Positions 34,899-42,622 of a stretch of DNA of 64,000 bases are shown piece by piece (position 1 is the stretch's first letter; each line of letters starts with the position of its first letter). A model generated the notes under the pieces. It had not been told where the DNA came from. It did no database searches and saw nothing but the letters and a program-made list of their open reading frames with translations. The position numbers were made by a program, and so were the translations under genes. Source of the stretch: Candidatus Aphodovivens avistercoris. Lineage in GTDB: Bacteria; Actinomycetota; Coriobacteriia; Coriobacteriales; Eggerthellaceae. The stretch is from assembly GCA_018710945.1 (NCBI GenBank), contig DVIW01000006.1, positions 34,823-98,822 on the forward strand, read 5' to 3'.

Positions 34899-36611
34899 TC
34901 AATAGCGAACGAACTGCGGGTCTGCAACCAGAGGTGCGTATTCAGCAACGAGTTCGTCCCAATTCTTCGGAAGCTCTACCTTGATGCAGGCAGGACCACC
35001 ATGGTCGCCGCCGCCAATCTGAGCCACACCGCGATCGATGGGCGCGACGCCCGAGACGATTACGTTGATGTGTTCCTTGGTCCAATACTTGCGAGCCGAA
35101 TAGCAGCCTTTCTCAGGAAGCGGCAGCCCCGACTTCGGCATGTGGTTGTTATCGGTCATCCACCGCTTGTTGATGGAATCCGAGCTCTTGCGGGCATATT
35201 CGTAGATGTACTCGCGAACGTCGTCTCGCGAATACCCCGCATCTGCCAAAATCTTCGCCGTGCCTGCGGTAATGACGAACGTGCAGCCAGGGTCGAACCC
35301 CCACGTGTTGTCATACGAGCACATCTTCTCGAGCAAGTAGCTCACGTTGCGATTGCCTCGGAAAATGGCGCGGTCGTGATACCAGTACAGAAACACCGTC
35401 GAATCGTCCTCGGCAAAGCCGTACTCGGTCTGGAGAGGTGCCCACGGGCTGTTTGCCTCGTCTTCAGCGAGCACGGTCCAGAATCTACCTTCATGGCCCG
35501 TGTAGGCGTTGTCCTCCAACCCAGGACGGGAACCACTGATGTTCTGGATGATGTAGGCGAGCGCGCGGGCGATGCAAGCGTTCGACTTGAAGTACATGCT
35601 CAGCACCGTCGTGTTGGCGTTCATGTTGAGAGCTCGAGCAACGGGGCCATTCACGCACAGGCTCGGAGCAAACCCCGCAACGCTGCAGGTCCATCCGGCA
35701 AGATGGATGATCGGGTCATCCATCGCCTTTACCGCAGCGATGAGCACCGGCATGTGAATGGGAAGGCATCCCGCCATAACGGCATTGATGGCGATTTTCT
35801 CGACCGTGGCCTTGCCCAACATAGGCGGAAGCTTCGCGACGACGTAGTCACGCGCAAAGTCTGTTCCTCGCAGCATCTCCTCAACAGCTTCTTCGGTTGG
35901 GATGGCCACGGGCAGGCCCTGGGTGCACCCGCGCTGATAGAGGACGCTGTTGATTTGGGCCGCCGTTCCCTCAATGACCTCATCGGCAAGATGATTTGCC
36001 GCGCTTTGAGGAATGCATTGCTCCTCCTCTGTAAGCGGGGCAAGCAGCTTGTCGATAATGTCGTCCATAATGGCTAGAACGTTCGGGCGGATAACGGTAT
36101 CGATCAGTTGCTGATCCAAAGCAGGCACAAACGACATATCGGGCAGCGCCTCAGGAGCCACAACGATACGCAACGCCGGGCAGATGCGAGCAGACGCGCC
36201 ACGACGTGCCGACATCACGACGCTTTCTTTGGCAACCAACACTGCTGGCACCCCGAGTTTTTCAACGAAAGCGGTGTTGTAGGCATGGTACATGGCGCAC
36301 GAGCCCGCATCGCCGTAGGCGGCAATCACCGTGTCGACGCTATCTACCCACTCTTCGAATTTTGGACGGAATTCCGGATCGTTCTCGATTTCTGAAGTAT
36401 CGCGCGGATATTGCAGTGTAGTGAAGGTGGCCGTAGGATAACGCTTTGACAGCTCTTTCTGAATCTCGTCCAAGATGAGAAACGAGTGCCCTTTGAAATG
36501 GGCGAATAGCCCGATACGTTTGCCATCGAGCGTCTCGACGCGCGGGGTGAGCCCCTTCGCGTCTTCGTAGTCGACCTCGGCCCACGGACTCAACGCCTTC
36601 ATCGTTTCCAT
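34899..36611 (-). CDS. UGSC-family protein with a large C-terminal domain
   Basis: 570 residues. Residues 1-200 match the UGSC (seleno)protein domain: IAAYGDAGSCAMYHAYNTAF, with AGSC at 102-105 where the family has Sec/Cys-Gly-Ser-Cys, so the first redox residue is alanine here. Residues about 250-570 form a second conserved domain with VNGPVARALNMNANTT and SNACIARALAYIIQNISGSR, known to me only as an uncharacterised partner of UGSC domains. Start 36611 follows GGAGGG; a frame to 36641 is possible. Soluble, no signal. Reaction unknown. The operon context implies a central catalytic role. Confidence 0.75.
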   Translation of the reverse strand: METMKALSPWAEVDYEDAKGLTPRVETLDGKRIGLFAHFKGHSFLILDEIQKELSKRYPTATFTTLQYPRDTSEIENDPEFRPKFEEWVDSVDTVIAAYGDAGSCAMYHAYNTAFVEKLGVPAVLVAKESVVMSARRGASARICPALRIVVAPEALPDMSFVPALDQQLIDTVIRPNVLAIMDDIIDKLLAPLTEEEQCIPQSAANHLADEVIEGTAAQINSVLYQRGCTQGLPVAIPTEEAVEEMLRGTDFARDYVVAKLPPMLGKATVEKIAINAVMAGCLPIHMPVLIAAVKAMDDPIIHLAGWTCSVAGFAPSLCVNGPVARALNMNANTTVLSMYFKSNACIARALAYIIQNISGSRPGLEDNAYTGHEGRFWTVLAEDEANSPWAPLQTEYGFAEDDSTVFLYWYHDRAIFRGNRNVSYLLEKMCSYDNTWGFDPGCTFVITAGTAKILADAGYSRDDVREYIYEYARKSSDSINKRWMTDNNHMPKSGLPLPEKGCYSARKYWTKEHINVIVSGVAPIDRGVAQIGGGDHGGPACIKVELPKNWDELVAEYAPLVADPQFVRY

Positions 36612-36674
36612 GGTTACTTTCCCTCCTCCATCCACAATCAACCTGTTTGTCCTCTAATTCGACCGCTTGCGCTC

Positions 36675-37643
36675 TCATTGGTTGCAGAACATCTTTTGAG
36701 CCGGAGCGAGAGTAGTGAACTTGAACACCCAAGAACCACGCGAGCCGCAACCAAGCATATAGCCTTCGCTCGTCCCGAATTTGAGCGCAAGGTTGGGGGT
36801 GTGGTTGCAATCGCCGAGCTCGCGTCCTTCCACGACAACGTTTGCCACCGGAATGCCGTTTTTGTTGAGGACGAGGCAGCGTCCGCCAAATTGAATTGCC
36901 TGATACACATTGCCAGCGGAGTCAACGCGCAGAGAATCGTATTTCTCGTAGCTCGACCCTTGGTAAACCACGCTCGTGCATGCCCAAAACGGCTTTCTGA
37001 ATCCCTGTGGATCGAGCTGAACCTGTATAACGGTGTTCTTTCCTGATTCCGACGTCCAGAGGCAACCGCCATCGGGAGACAGCCCAACGCCGTTGGGGCG
37101 GCAAAGCCCGCCTAGAACCTTGTGGAATCGCGCGTAGTCGCTATCGGCATCTGCACGCCAAATGGCTCCGCAATCGTTGCCAAACTCGCCCACGAAATCG
37201 CTTATGTAAAGATTCCCATCCTTATCGAAATCGAGGTCGTTGGGGTGAATGTGGTGGAAGAAATAAGGCTGAAGGATCTCGCGCTTGCATTCGCCATCAG
37301 GGCTGATGACGAATATACGGCCAGCCTCGAGGTCTGCAGCAAATATGTCGCCGTTTTTATGCACGGCGAGTCCCACCATGCACGAGTTTTCATGCCGCCA
37401 AACGACCGACCTCCTTTTATCGGGGGTGATTTTCACGATCTGGGACCATGGGCGCTCGCGCTCACAAAGCAAGAGGTTGCCACCGGCATCGAAAACCGAC
37501 CCTTCCGTGGCATGGCCCGGGCGAAACTCCTCAAGCTGGACCCACGGCTCGGCGACCATCGTGGGCAGCCGCGCGACATCTGGCGGTAGAGGGAAGTCGG
37601 GGATGCTCGGCCACTCTGTTATCAAATTAGGGTAGATACTCAT
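36675..37643 (-). CDS. SMP-30/gluconolactonase-like beta-propeller protein, paralogue 1
   Basis: 322 residues with repeated blades of the SMP-30/LRE type: EGSVFDAGGNLLLCERE near residue 50, then VGLAVHKNGDIFAADLEAG, HPNDLDFDKDGNLYISDF, and RPNGVGLSPDGGCLWTSE. Glu, Asn and Asp at these blade positions match the divalent-metal site of SMP-30, gluconolactonase and related lactonases. It may open a lactone or hydrolyse another ester. Start 37643 follows AAAGGGGAAG. It shares blade layout and tail (LAPAQKMFCNQ) with the neighbouring paralogue. Confidence 0.85.
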   Translation of the reverse strand: MSIYPNLITEWPSIPDFPLPPDVARLPTMVAEPWVQLEEFRPGHATEGSVFDAGGNLLLCERERPWSQIVKITPDKRRSVVWRHENSCMVGLAVHKNGDIFAADLEAGRIFVISPDGECKREILQPYFFHHIHPNDLDFDKDGNLYISDFVGEFGNDCGAIWRADADSDYARFHKVLGGLCRPNGVGLSPDGGCLWTSESGKNTVIQVQLDPQGFRKPFWACTSVVYQGSSYEKYDSLRVDSAGNVYQAIQFGGRCLVLNKNGIPVANVVVEGRELGDCNHTPNLALKFGTSEGYMLGCGSRGSWVFKFTTLAPAQKMFCNQ

Positions 37644-37871
37644 TGCTTCCCCTTTCTCGATCTTAATTGAACCCCGAAAGCACAAGACAGGTGCTCAGCG
37701 TGGCAAAACGACAGGATCGAACGTACGAAGTACCCAGCAGAAGAACGAATCGAATAAGCAAGCAGTCCCAAGATCGCAAACGTGCAGAGCAGGACGTTCT
37801 GTACCCCGCAGCACACAAGAACCGAGAAGCGGCATCATCTCCATGGTTTGCGTGAGGCGGGGCAAACACGT

Positions 37872-38810
37872 CTATTCGAACGCATACAGCCTTTGCCCCG
37901 GCGCAAAGGCCTCGAAGCGAAGCACGACGGCACGCTCTTCATCCGAGGCAAGCAAATAGCCCTCACGAGCGTCCCTCTTCAAGGCAAGATTTGGCGTATA
38001 GCGCAACTTTCCCTCCTCGAAACCGGGAGCCAAGATGTTTGCCACGGGGATACCGTCCTGGTCCAGAACCACAGCCCTGCCGCCCATCATGATGCCCACA
38101 TAGATGAACCCGTTCTCATCCATAGCATGCGTGTCGACGTTGGAGGAGCTGGCATTACGGTAAGCACACAACGGAGAGTGCTGCGCGACCCTCGGGCTGC
38201 CCTTTGGATCCAACAGAACCCTGACCACAGAATTGGTTGAAACCTCCGTGATCCACATAGAACGACCGTCGGGGGCGAACGTGATGCCATCGGGTGCGCA
38301 GAATCCCCCTATAAGCAACTCCATCTCCTTATAGCCGGAGTCGGCGCGCAGGACGTAAACTCCCCCGCTGGGGTTGTGCAGGTGTCCGCTCAGATCGGTA
38401 AAGCACAAGTCCCCGTTCTCACGAAACACCATGCAATCGGGACGCATCCTTCGGCCGTCATCGTCCAGCGTTATGGTGTCGAGCAGCTGCCCCTCTGAAC
38501 TCACGATGTTGATGCAGCTAGAGAGCATGTCGGCAGCGAAACAGCGGCCATCCTTGTGAAACGCCAAGCCCACTGTCATGCCGACATCGTTGTGGTAGAA
38601 CTCGCTTTGCTCGCCGTCGGGCGCAATCTTCACCACGGACGTATTGCCCGGAGCAGTGTGACAGCAGTAGAAGTTGCCCTCCCTGTCGAAAACCGGCCCT
38701 TCCAGACTTGGCATAGGACTACCGATGGCCACCTCGTAAGCAACCTCTGCACGAATACATGGCAAACCTGCAAGCTCAGGAGGCAATCGCCGTTGAGAAT
38801 CGCTAATCAT
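37872..38810 (-). CDS. SMP-30/gluconolactonase-like beta-propeller protein, paralogue 2
   Basis: 312 residues. Same architecture as the gene at 36675-37643: EGPVFDREGNFYCCHTA, VGLAFHKDGRCFAADML, GDLCFTDLSGHLHNPSGG, APDGITFAPDGRSMWITE, and an ending FAPGQRLYAFE. ATG 38810 is used; a TTG at 38819 is possible, with AAGGA very close to it. A 228-bp gap separates it from paralogue 1, larger than other gaps in this operon, with no promoter I can support. Two diverged copies suggest two successive lactone- or ester-cleaving steps. Confidence 0.83.
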   Translation of the reverse strand: MISDSQRRLPPELAGLPCIRAEVAYEVAIGSPMPSLEGPVFDREGNFYCCHTAPGNTSVVKIAPDGEQSEFYHNDVGMTVGLAFHKDGRCFAADMLSSCINIVSSEGQLLDTITLDDDGRRMRPDCMVFRENGDLCFTDLSGHLHNPSGGVYVLRADSGYKEMELLIGGFCAPDGITFAPDGRSMWITEVSTNSVVRVLLDPKGSPRVAQHSPLCAYRNASSSNVDTHAMDENGFIYVGIMMGGRAVVLDQDGIPVANILAPGFEEGKLRYTPNLALKRDAREGYLLASDEERAVVLRFEAFAPGQRLYAFE

Positions 38811-38843
38811 CTTGCTCAACCGTCCTTTCTTCAGCCCTTCGCT

Positions 38844-39500
38844 TTAGAAAGACCCATCTTTTGGCAGGTGCGGTCCCCAAGTCCAGTTACCGTCCTTGCT
38901 GTAAACGGCGTCGGAGTGGTAGGTGTAGATACGGCCCTTCTGCTGCGGCTGCTGGGCATTGGGATGGAATATGCGCCTCGCATCTGGCTGGCGAACCCAA
39001 CCCTCCTGATACGGAGTTCGGGAAAAGGCGATGATATGCGTTTTCAGGAGCTTCCACTCCTCATCGATTTTGATGAACTCGTTGTCATACTTGCCAATGA
39101 ACCAGTAAGTCGTTGGCACATGCTCATCGCCTGGATACGGCGCGATTGCCATGGCATGAGGGCTCAGCTGATTGAACTGGGCCTTGGCACGCATCCCATC
39201 GGAGCTAAATACGATGCGGGGAGTCAGGATGTTCTGAAGACCAACCCACCCCTTCATGTGATTGGGGTTGTTGTTGAGATGCTCGTGCTCGTCAAGCATA
39301 TAGCGACGGACGTTTTCCGGTCCCACGTACGCTCCGTCCTCAACCATCTCGTAGGTGATTTCAGGGTGATCTTGGGCCATGAGGCTGTAAATGCCCTTGA
39401 AATCGACCTGATCTAGATAGCTCAGGTACTTGCCCATAATCATCTGAATGTCGACGATATCTGCACCGCGCAGCAGTCGTTTTGCTTCCTGCTTGTTCAT
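38844..39500 (-). CDS. NTF2/SnoaL-like family protein, paralogue A
   Basis: 218 residues. The N-terminal helix motif ADIVDIQMIMGKYLSYLDQV and the sheet region fit the NTF2-like alpha+beta barrel used by dehydratases, epoxide hydrolases and ketosteroid isomerase. All three copies in this operon keep a C-terminal extension beyond the barrel that ends in W-x-W/W-G-P-x-L-P (here TWGPHLPKDGSF). Charged residues in the cone (Asp, His) could act as acid/base. Start 39500 is the ATG of MNKQEAK. Reaction unknown; co-located with two lactonase-like proteins. Confidence 0.8.
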   Translation of the reverse strand: MNKQEAKRLLRGADIVDIQMIMGKYLSYLDQVDFKGIYSLMAQDHPEITYEMVEDGAYVGPENVRRYMLDEHEHLNNNPNHMKGWVGLQNILTPRIVFSSDGMRAKAQFNQLSPHAMAIAPYPGDEHVPTTYWFIGKYDNEFIKIDEEWKLLKTHIIAFSRTPYQEGWVRQPDARRIFHPNAQQPQQKGRIYTYHSDAVYSKDGNWTWGPHLPKDGSF

Positions 39501-39512
39501 ATCGGCATCTCC

Positions 39513-40187
39513 TTAGAGCGACTCGGGCAAGTAGGGACCCCATTCGATACCGCCAGACGCACAGCCGTAATCGGCGTTGTAGACGTTGTAGTATTCGGGC
39601 TCGCGATCCGGTTTAAGGCCCTGGAGAGGAGGCATGTGCACGCAGTCAGCTTGCCTCATCCACCCAAACTCGAACGGGCTGCGCAAGAACCAGACGAGCT
39701 TCAGACGAAGAATCGCCCAGCGCTCTTCTTCTCGAACGAACTCGACGAGGTACTTGCCGCAACCCCACAGGGCTGTCAGCTTCTCTTGGTCGCATGGATA
39801 CGGCATTGCCCACTTGCTAGAAGGCGCCAATATGGTCCAATAGCCCATAGCCTTGGAATGGTCATCTGAGACCGTAACGGTGGGATTGCATATGTTCTGC
39901 AGTTCCATCCACCCGCGTTTATCTGAGGGGTCGCGCAGATACTCGTCATAGGCTTCGAGAAACTGGAGCACGTGCTGAGGGCCGTCGTACCCACCGCTTT
40001 CGGCAAGCTCGATGCTGACGTTTTCATTCTTTTGCGCGAAGAGCGCCCAAGCGTCCTTGGCGCGCATTTTGCTCATGCAATCCACGTACTTCGCCATGAG
40101 CATCTGGATCTCGGTGATATCGGAGGCGCGGCGCAGGCGTTCCAATTGCTTTTCCGTAAAGGTGTACTCTGCTTCACTCATCATCAT
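39513..40187 (-). CDS. NTF2/SnoaL-like family protein, paralogue B
   Basis: 224 residues. SDITEIQMLMAKYVDCMSKM aligns to the same helix as in paralogue A; the ending is IEWGPYLPESL. Three ATG codons in a row (40187, 40184, 40181) follow AAGGAGGG; the first is taken. A long upstream reading in the same frame overlaps the third paralogue and is ignored. Stop to next start is 12 bp, so the three NTF2 genes are tightly packed. Confidence 0.8.
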   Translation of the reverse strand: MMMSEAEYTFTEKQLERLRRASDITEIQMLMAKYVDCMSKMRAKDAWALFAQKNENVSIELAESGGYDGPQHVLQFLEAYDEYLRDPSDKRGWMELQNICNPTVTVSDDHSKAMGYWTILAPSSKWAMPYPCDQEKLTALWGCGKYLVEFVREEERWAILRLKLVWFLRSPFEFGWMRQADCVHMPPLQGLKPDREPEYYNVYNADYGCASGGIEWGPYLPESL

Positions 40188-40200
40188 CCGTGCCCTCCTT

Positions 40201-40869
40201 CTAGAACGAGCCGTCTTCGGGGAGATAGGGACCCCAGTTGTAAATGCCGTCTTGCACGTACACCTGATCCGGGTGGTAAACATAGAAGCGTGCCCTGCGA
40301 TCGGGCTTCATGCTCCAGAAAGGAGCCTCCCGATAGCATTCGGTCTGCTTAACCCAACCCGCGTGATAAGGAGCCGTAAAGTAGGTCAGAAGATGGAAAT
40401 GGAGGATTTTCCAGCCTTTCTCGGTCCGGATGAGTTCCCAGTGCATCTTGCCTGCCTGCCAGAAGGCGGTGAGCTTTCGCTCGGCAGTAAAACCCGGGTC
40501 CGGAGTTGCCGGCTTGGCTTTGGGCGAGATGAGGCTCCACATGGCCTGAGCGCGATTCCTGTCAGCGCTGAACACCACATGGGGAGTGGCAGCGTCGTGG
40601 TAATCGAGCCAGCCTCGTTTCGTCTTCCAGTCGTCGAGCTTGGCTGCCAAATCTTCCATGAAGGCCCTAACATGCTCCTCGCCAATATAGGTTCCGCACG
40701 TGTCGTATTCGATGCTTATGTCCGGATTATCCGTTGCAAATAGCTCCCAATAGATCGACATGGCGTCCATCTGGTCCATCAGGGTCACATAGCGCCCGAA
40801 CATCATGGCAATTTCATTGATGTCGGCAGTTCGGTGAAAGCGGGCAAGCTCTTTTGCATCTAGATTCAC
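40201..40869 (-). CDS. NTF2/SnoaL-like family protein, paralogue C
   Basis: 222 residues from GTG at 40869, which follows AAGGAGGT with good spacing; no better ATG exists. It carries ADINEIAMMFGRYVTLMDQM and ends NWGPYLPEDGSF. It is the first gene of the island operon, next to the LysR-controlled divergent region, so it should be the most highly expressed. Paralogues A-C differ enough to suggest different substrates and not simple dosage. Confidence 0.82.
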   Translation of the reverse strand: MNLDAKELARFHRTADINEIAMMFGRYVTLMDQMDAMSIYWELFATDNPDISIEYDTCGTYIGEEHVRAFMEDLAAKLDDWKTKRGWLDYHDAATPHVVFSADRNRAQAMWSLISPKAKPATPDPGFTAERKLTAFWQAGKMHWELIRTEKGWKILHFHLLTYFTAPYHAGWVKQTECYREAPFWSMKPDRRARFYVYHPDQVYVQDGIYNWGPYLPEDGSF

Positions 40870-41071
40870 GGTATACGACCTCCTTCTTTGCGTGTCCTGC
40901 AGAGCGTCGAACCCATCTTTTGCGCTCACGCCAATCGCGAGACAGACCCCGCATCAACGATGGCTTCTAATCAAATCGAGACCGAAGCTGCCACGATGAC
41001 ACCCTGTGGGTCCGTGCAGCCAAGGACAATTTTAGGTACGGAATGCGCTGTATCAGCATTCGATATTCCTA

Positions 41072-41098
41072 TGAGGCATAGGCTTCTTCTGTGCCTCA
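41072..41098. promoter_or_regulatory. Inverted-repeat operator between the island operon and lysR
   Basis: TGAGGCA-N13-TGCCTCA, 27 bp with perfect 7-base arms. It overlaps the expected -35 region of the lysR promoter, whose -10 box reads TATACT at 41115-41120. This position is typical for a LysR autoregulatory site, from which the divergent operon is also activated. It lies about 200 bp before the first operon gene. Confidence 0.65.
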
Positions 41099-41131
41099 CC
41101 GCGACCAATCTTTGTATACTGAATTGGGGTG

Positions 41132-42076
41132 ATGTCTGTGCAATTCGAGCATTTGAAATACTTCCGTGCCGTTGCAGACCACAGGTCAATAACCAGAGCT
41201 GCTGCGGCCCTGTTTTGCGCACAGCCAACCATTTCGAATGCGATAAGGAACATCGAAACGGAGCTTGGCTACCCCATCATCGAGAGAAGCACCACCGGGG
41301 TAAACCTAACCGATTTGGGCAGACGTTTATACGACGACGCGGGAATCGTTCTCGACACCTACCAACGATGGCTCGACATGGCCGAGGAGAGCTCGCTTTA
41401 TCATCCCGTCACCATTACCATGACCGGCACGGCGCCGTCGTTCTACGTCATCAGAGCCATCGACGAGGTTCAGCAAAAGCTTCCCAACCTCTCCATCGAT
41501 ATCAAGTTCAAACACGAGCCCGATGCTCTGGAGGCGCAGGTTAGCGGACGTTTTTCAATTCAATACAAAATCCCCGACCACTTGAACAACACGATAGAAT
41601 TCACAAGGCGGCACGGCCTGAGACTGGCCCTTTTGCAGGAGGATTCCTTCTCTGTGTTCGTGAACTCCGCGAGTCCTCTGGCAGACAAAGACGAATTAGA
41701 ACTTTCAGACCTCCTTGACCAGAAGCTGTATATCTACCAAAGCGCAAAGCGGTTCCCATACATAAGGCAGCTTGATAGATCGGGAATCAAAGTTCATTCA
41801 CAGATGTTTTACGAAGACAGCCTCATGGTCACCGTGAGCCTCATAAAAAATGCCTATACCATTCGACCAAACAAGATAGCAACGCATGATCCCTATATCA
41901 CCCAGGGAATCATCCGCCGCATCCCCCTCAAAGGAAACCCCTTCCCTTGCAGCCTTTATGTTTCCTACCCTGACGAAAAGCACATCTACGAATCAGAAAA
42001 GCTTTTCATCGAGTCCCTGATGGCATCGTTTCCCTCATTCACCCCCATAGAGACTGGCATGCAAGCGAGTTCATAG
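41132..42076 (+). CDS. LysR-family transcriptional regulator
   Basis: 314 residues. The N-terminal winged helix-turn-helix reads LKYFRAVADHRSITRAAAAL, then QPTISNAIRNIETELGYPII. The effector domain has the periplasmic-binding-protein fold (residues about 90-300). Start ATG 41132 is taken; a GTG at 41138 would give the classic short LysR N-terminus and is equally possible. The promoter -10 box ends at 41120, so the leader is very short. It is divergent from the island operon and is its likely inducer-dependent activator. Lower GC than flanking core genes. Confidence 0.9.
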   Translation: MSVQFEHLKYFRAVADHRSITRAAAALFCAQPTISNAIRNIETELGYPIIERSTTGVNLTDLGRRLYDDAGIVLDTYQRWLDMAEESSLYHPVTITMTGTAPSFYVIRAIDEVQQKLPNLSIDIKFKHEPDALEAQVSGRFSIQYKIPDHLNNTIEFTRRHGLRLALLQEDSFSVFVNSASPLADKDELELSDLLDQKLYIYQSAKRFPYIRQLDRSGIKVHSQMFYEDSLMVTVSLIKNAYTIRPNKIATHDPYITQGIIRRIPLKGNPFPCSLYVSYPDEKHIYESEKLFIESLMASFPSFTPIETGMQASS

Positions 42077-42169
42077 CCTCGAAAACAATCATCTTGCCTG
42101 CAAAAGAGCGCGTTGCAGCGAGCCTCGTCTGCCGCCCGCCGATGAGCCGAGCGCATCTGCTCCTTTCGT

Positions 42170-42197
42170 TTGACAATACTTTTTCGACGCTTAGAAT
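42170..42197 (+). promoter_or_regulatory. Sigma-70 type promoter of the glycine riboswitch leader
   Basis: TTGACA (42170-42175), a 16-base spacer, and TAGAAT (42192-42197). It lies some 35 bp before the first leader hairpin and 94 bp before the glycine aptamer. This is a near-consensus promoter and explains transcription of the AGCS gene. Confidence 0.75.
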
Positions 42198-42233
42198 AGT
42201 CGGGTGTCAATTGCATAGCGCTTACCCGCTGAT

Positions 42234-42282
42234 GCACCCTGAATCCGGACTGGCAAACGCTGTCGGATTGGAGACTGGGTGC
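42234..42282 (+). ncRNA. Leader hairpin preceding the glycine aptamer
   Basis: GCACCC (42234-42239) pairs with GGGTGC (42277-42282), and GAATCCG with CGGATT inside, leaving a loop. It is placed where tandem glycine riboswitches carry a first aptamer, but the glycine-core sequences are absent, so it may be a degenerate first aptamer or a simple stabilising stem. Confidence 0.45.
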
Positions 42283-42290
42283 GGATGGGA

Positions 42291-42429
42291 CCTCTGGAGA
42301 ATCCCGAGCAAACCGGGTGCCGAAGGGGCAAGGTGGAACAGCGATGGCTTGCAGCTATCGGCAGACATTGCTGATAGCCGGAAATGCAGCAAAGCTTTCC
42401 GCTGAAACTCTCAGGCAAAAGGACAGAGG
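42291..42429 (+). ncRNA. Glycine riboswitch, single aptamer
   Basis: P1 pairs CCTCTG (42291-42296) with CAGAGG (42424-42429). Conserved core blocks are present: CTCTGGAGA, GTGCCGAAGGGGCAA, and AAACTCTCAGGCAAAAGGAC. The P3 arm is long (about 42330-42405). The start of the AGCS gene is 194 bases further on. That spacer contains a hairpin (CGGCTC/GAGCCG near 42486-42511) which may be the expression platform. Glycine-responsive control of a glycine/alanine symporter is the established role for such elements. Confidence 0.92.
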
Positions 42430-42622
42430 CCACGGCTTGAACCCGGGCATCGCACCGGGAGCAGCCCAAGTTCCGCTTTCTTATCGGCTCGACGTGGTTT
42501 CCGAGAGCCGACCCAAGGCGGTGCCAAGGCGTTTCAGGCCGCGCGCTTTCCGTCTTTTCCCTTTTCCAGATTCCCCGCCCTTCGGGTACGCGTCTGAACC
42601 GTACTGCTAGCAAGGGGGGCCC

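Noticed and set aside
39831..39855. CCAATAGCCCATAG resembling the shared promoter element
   Set aside because: It lies within an NTF2-like coding sequence and lacks the second block at the right distance.
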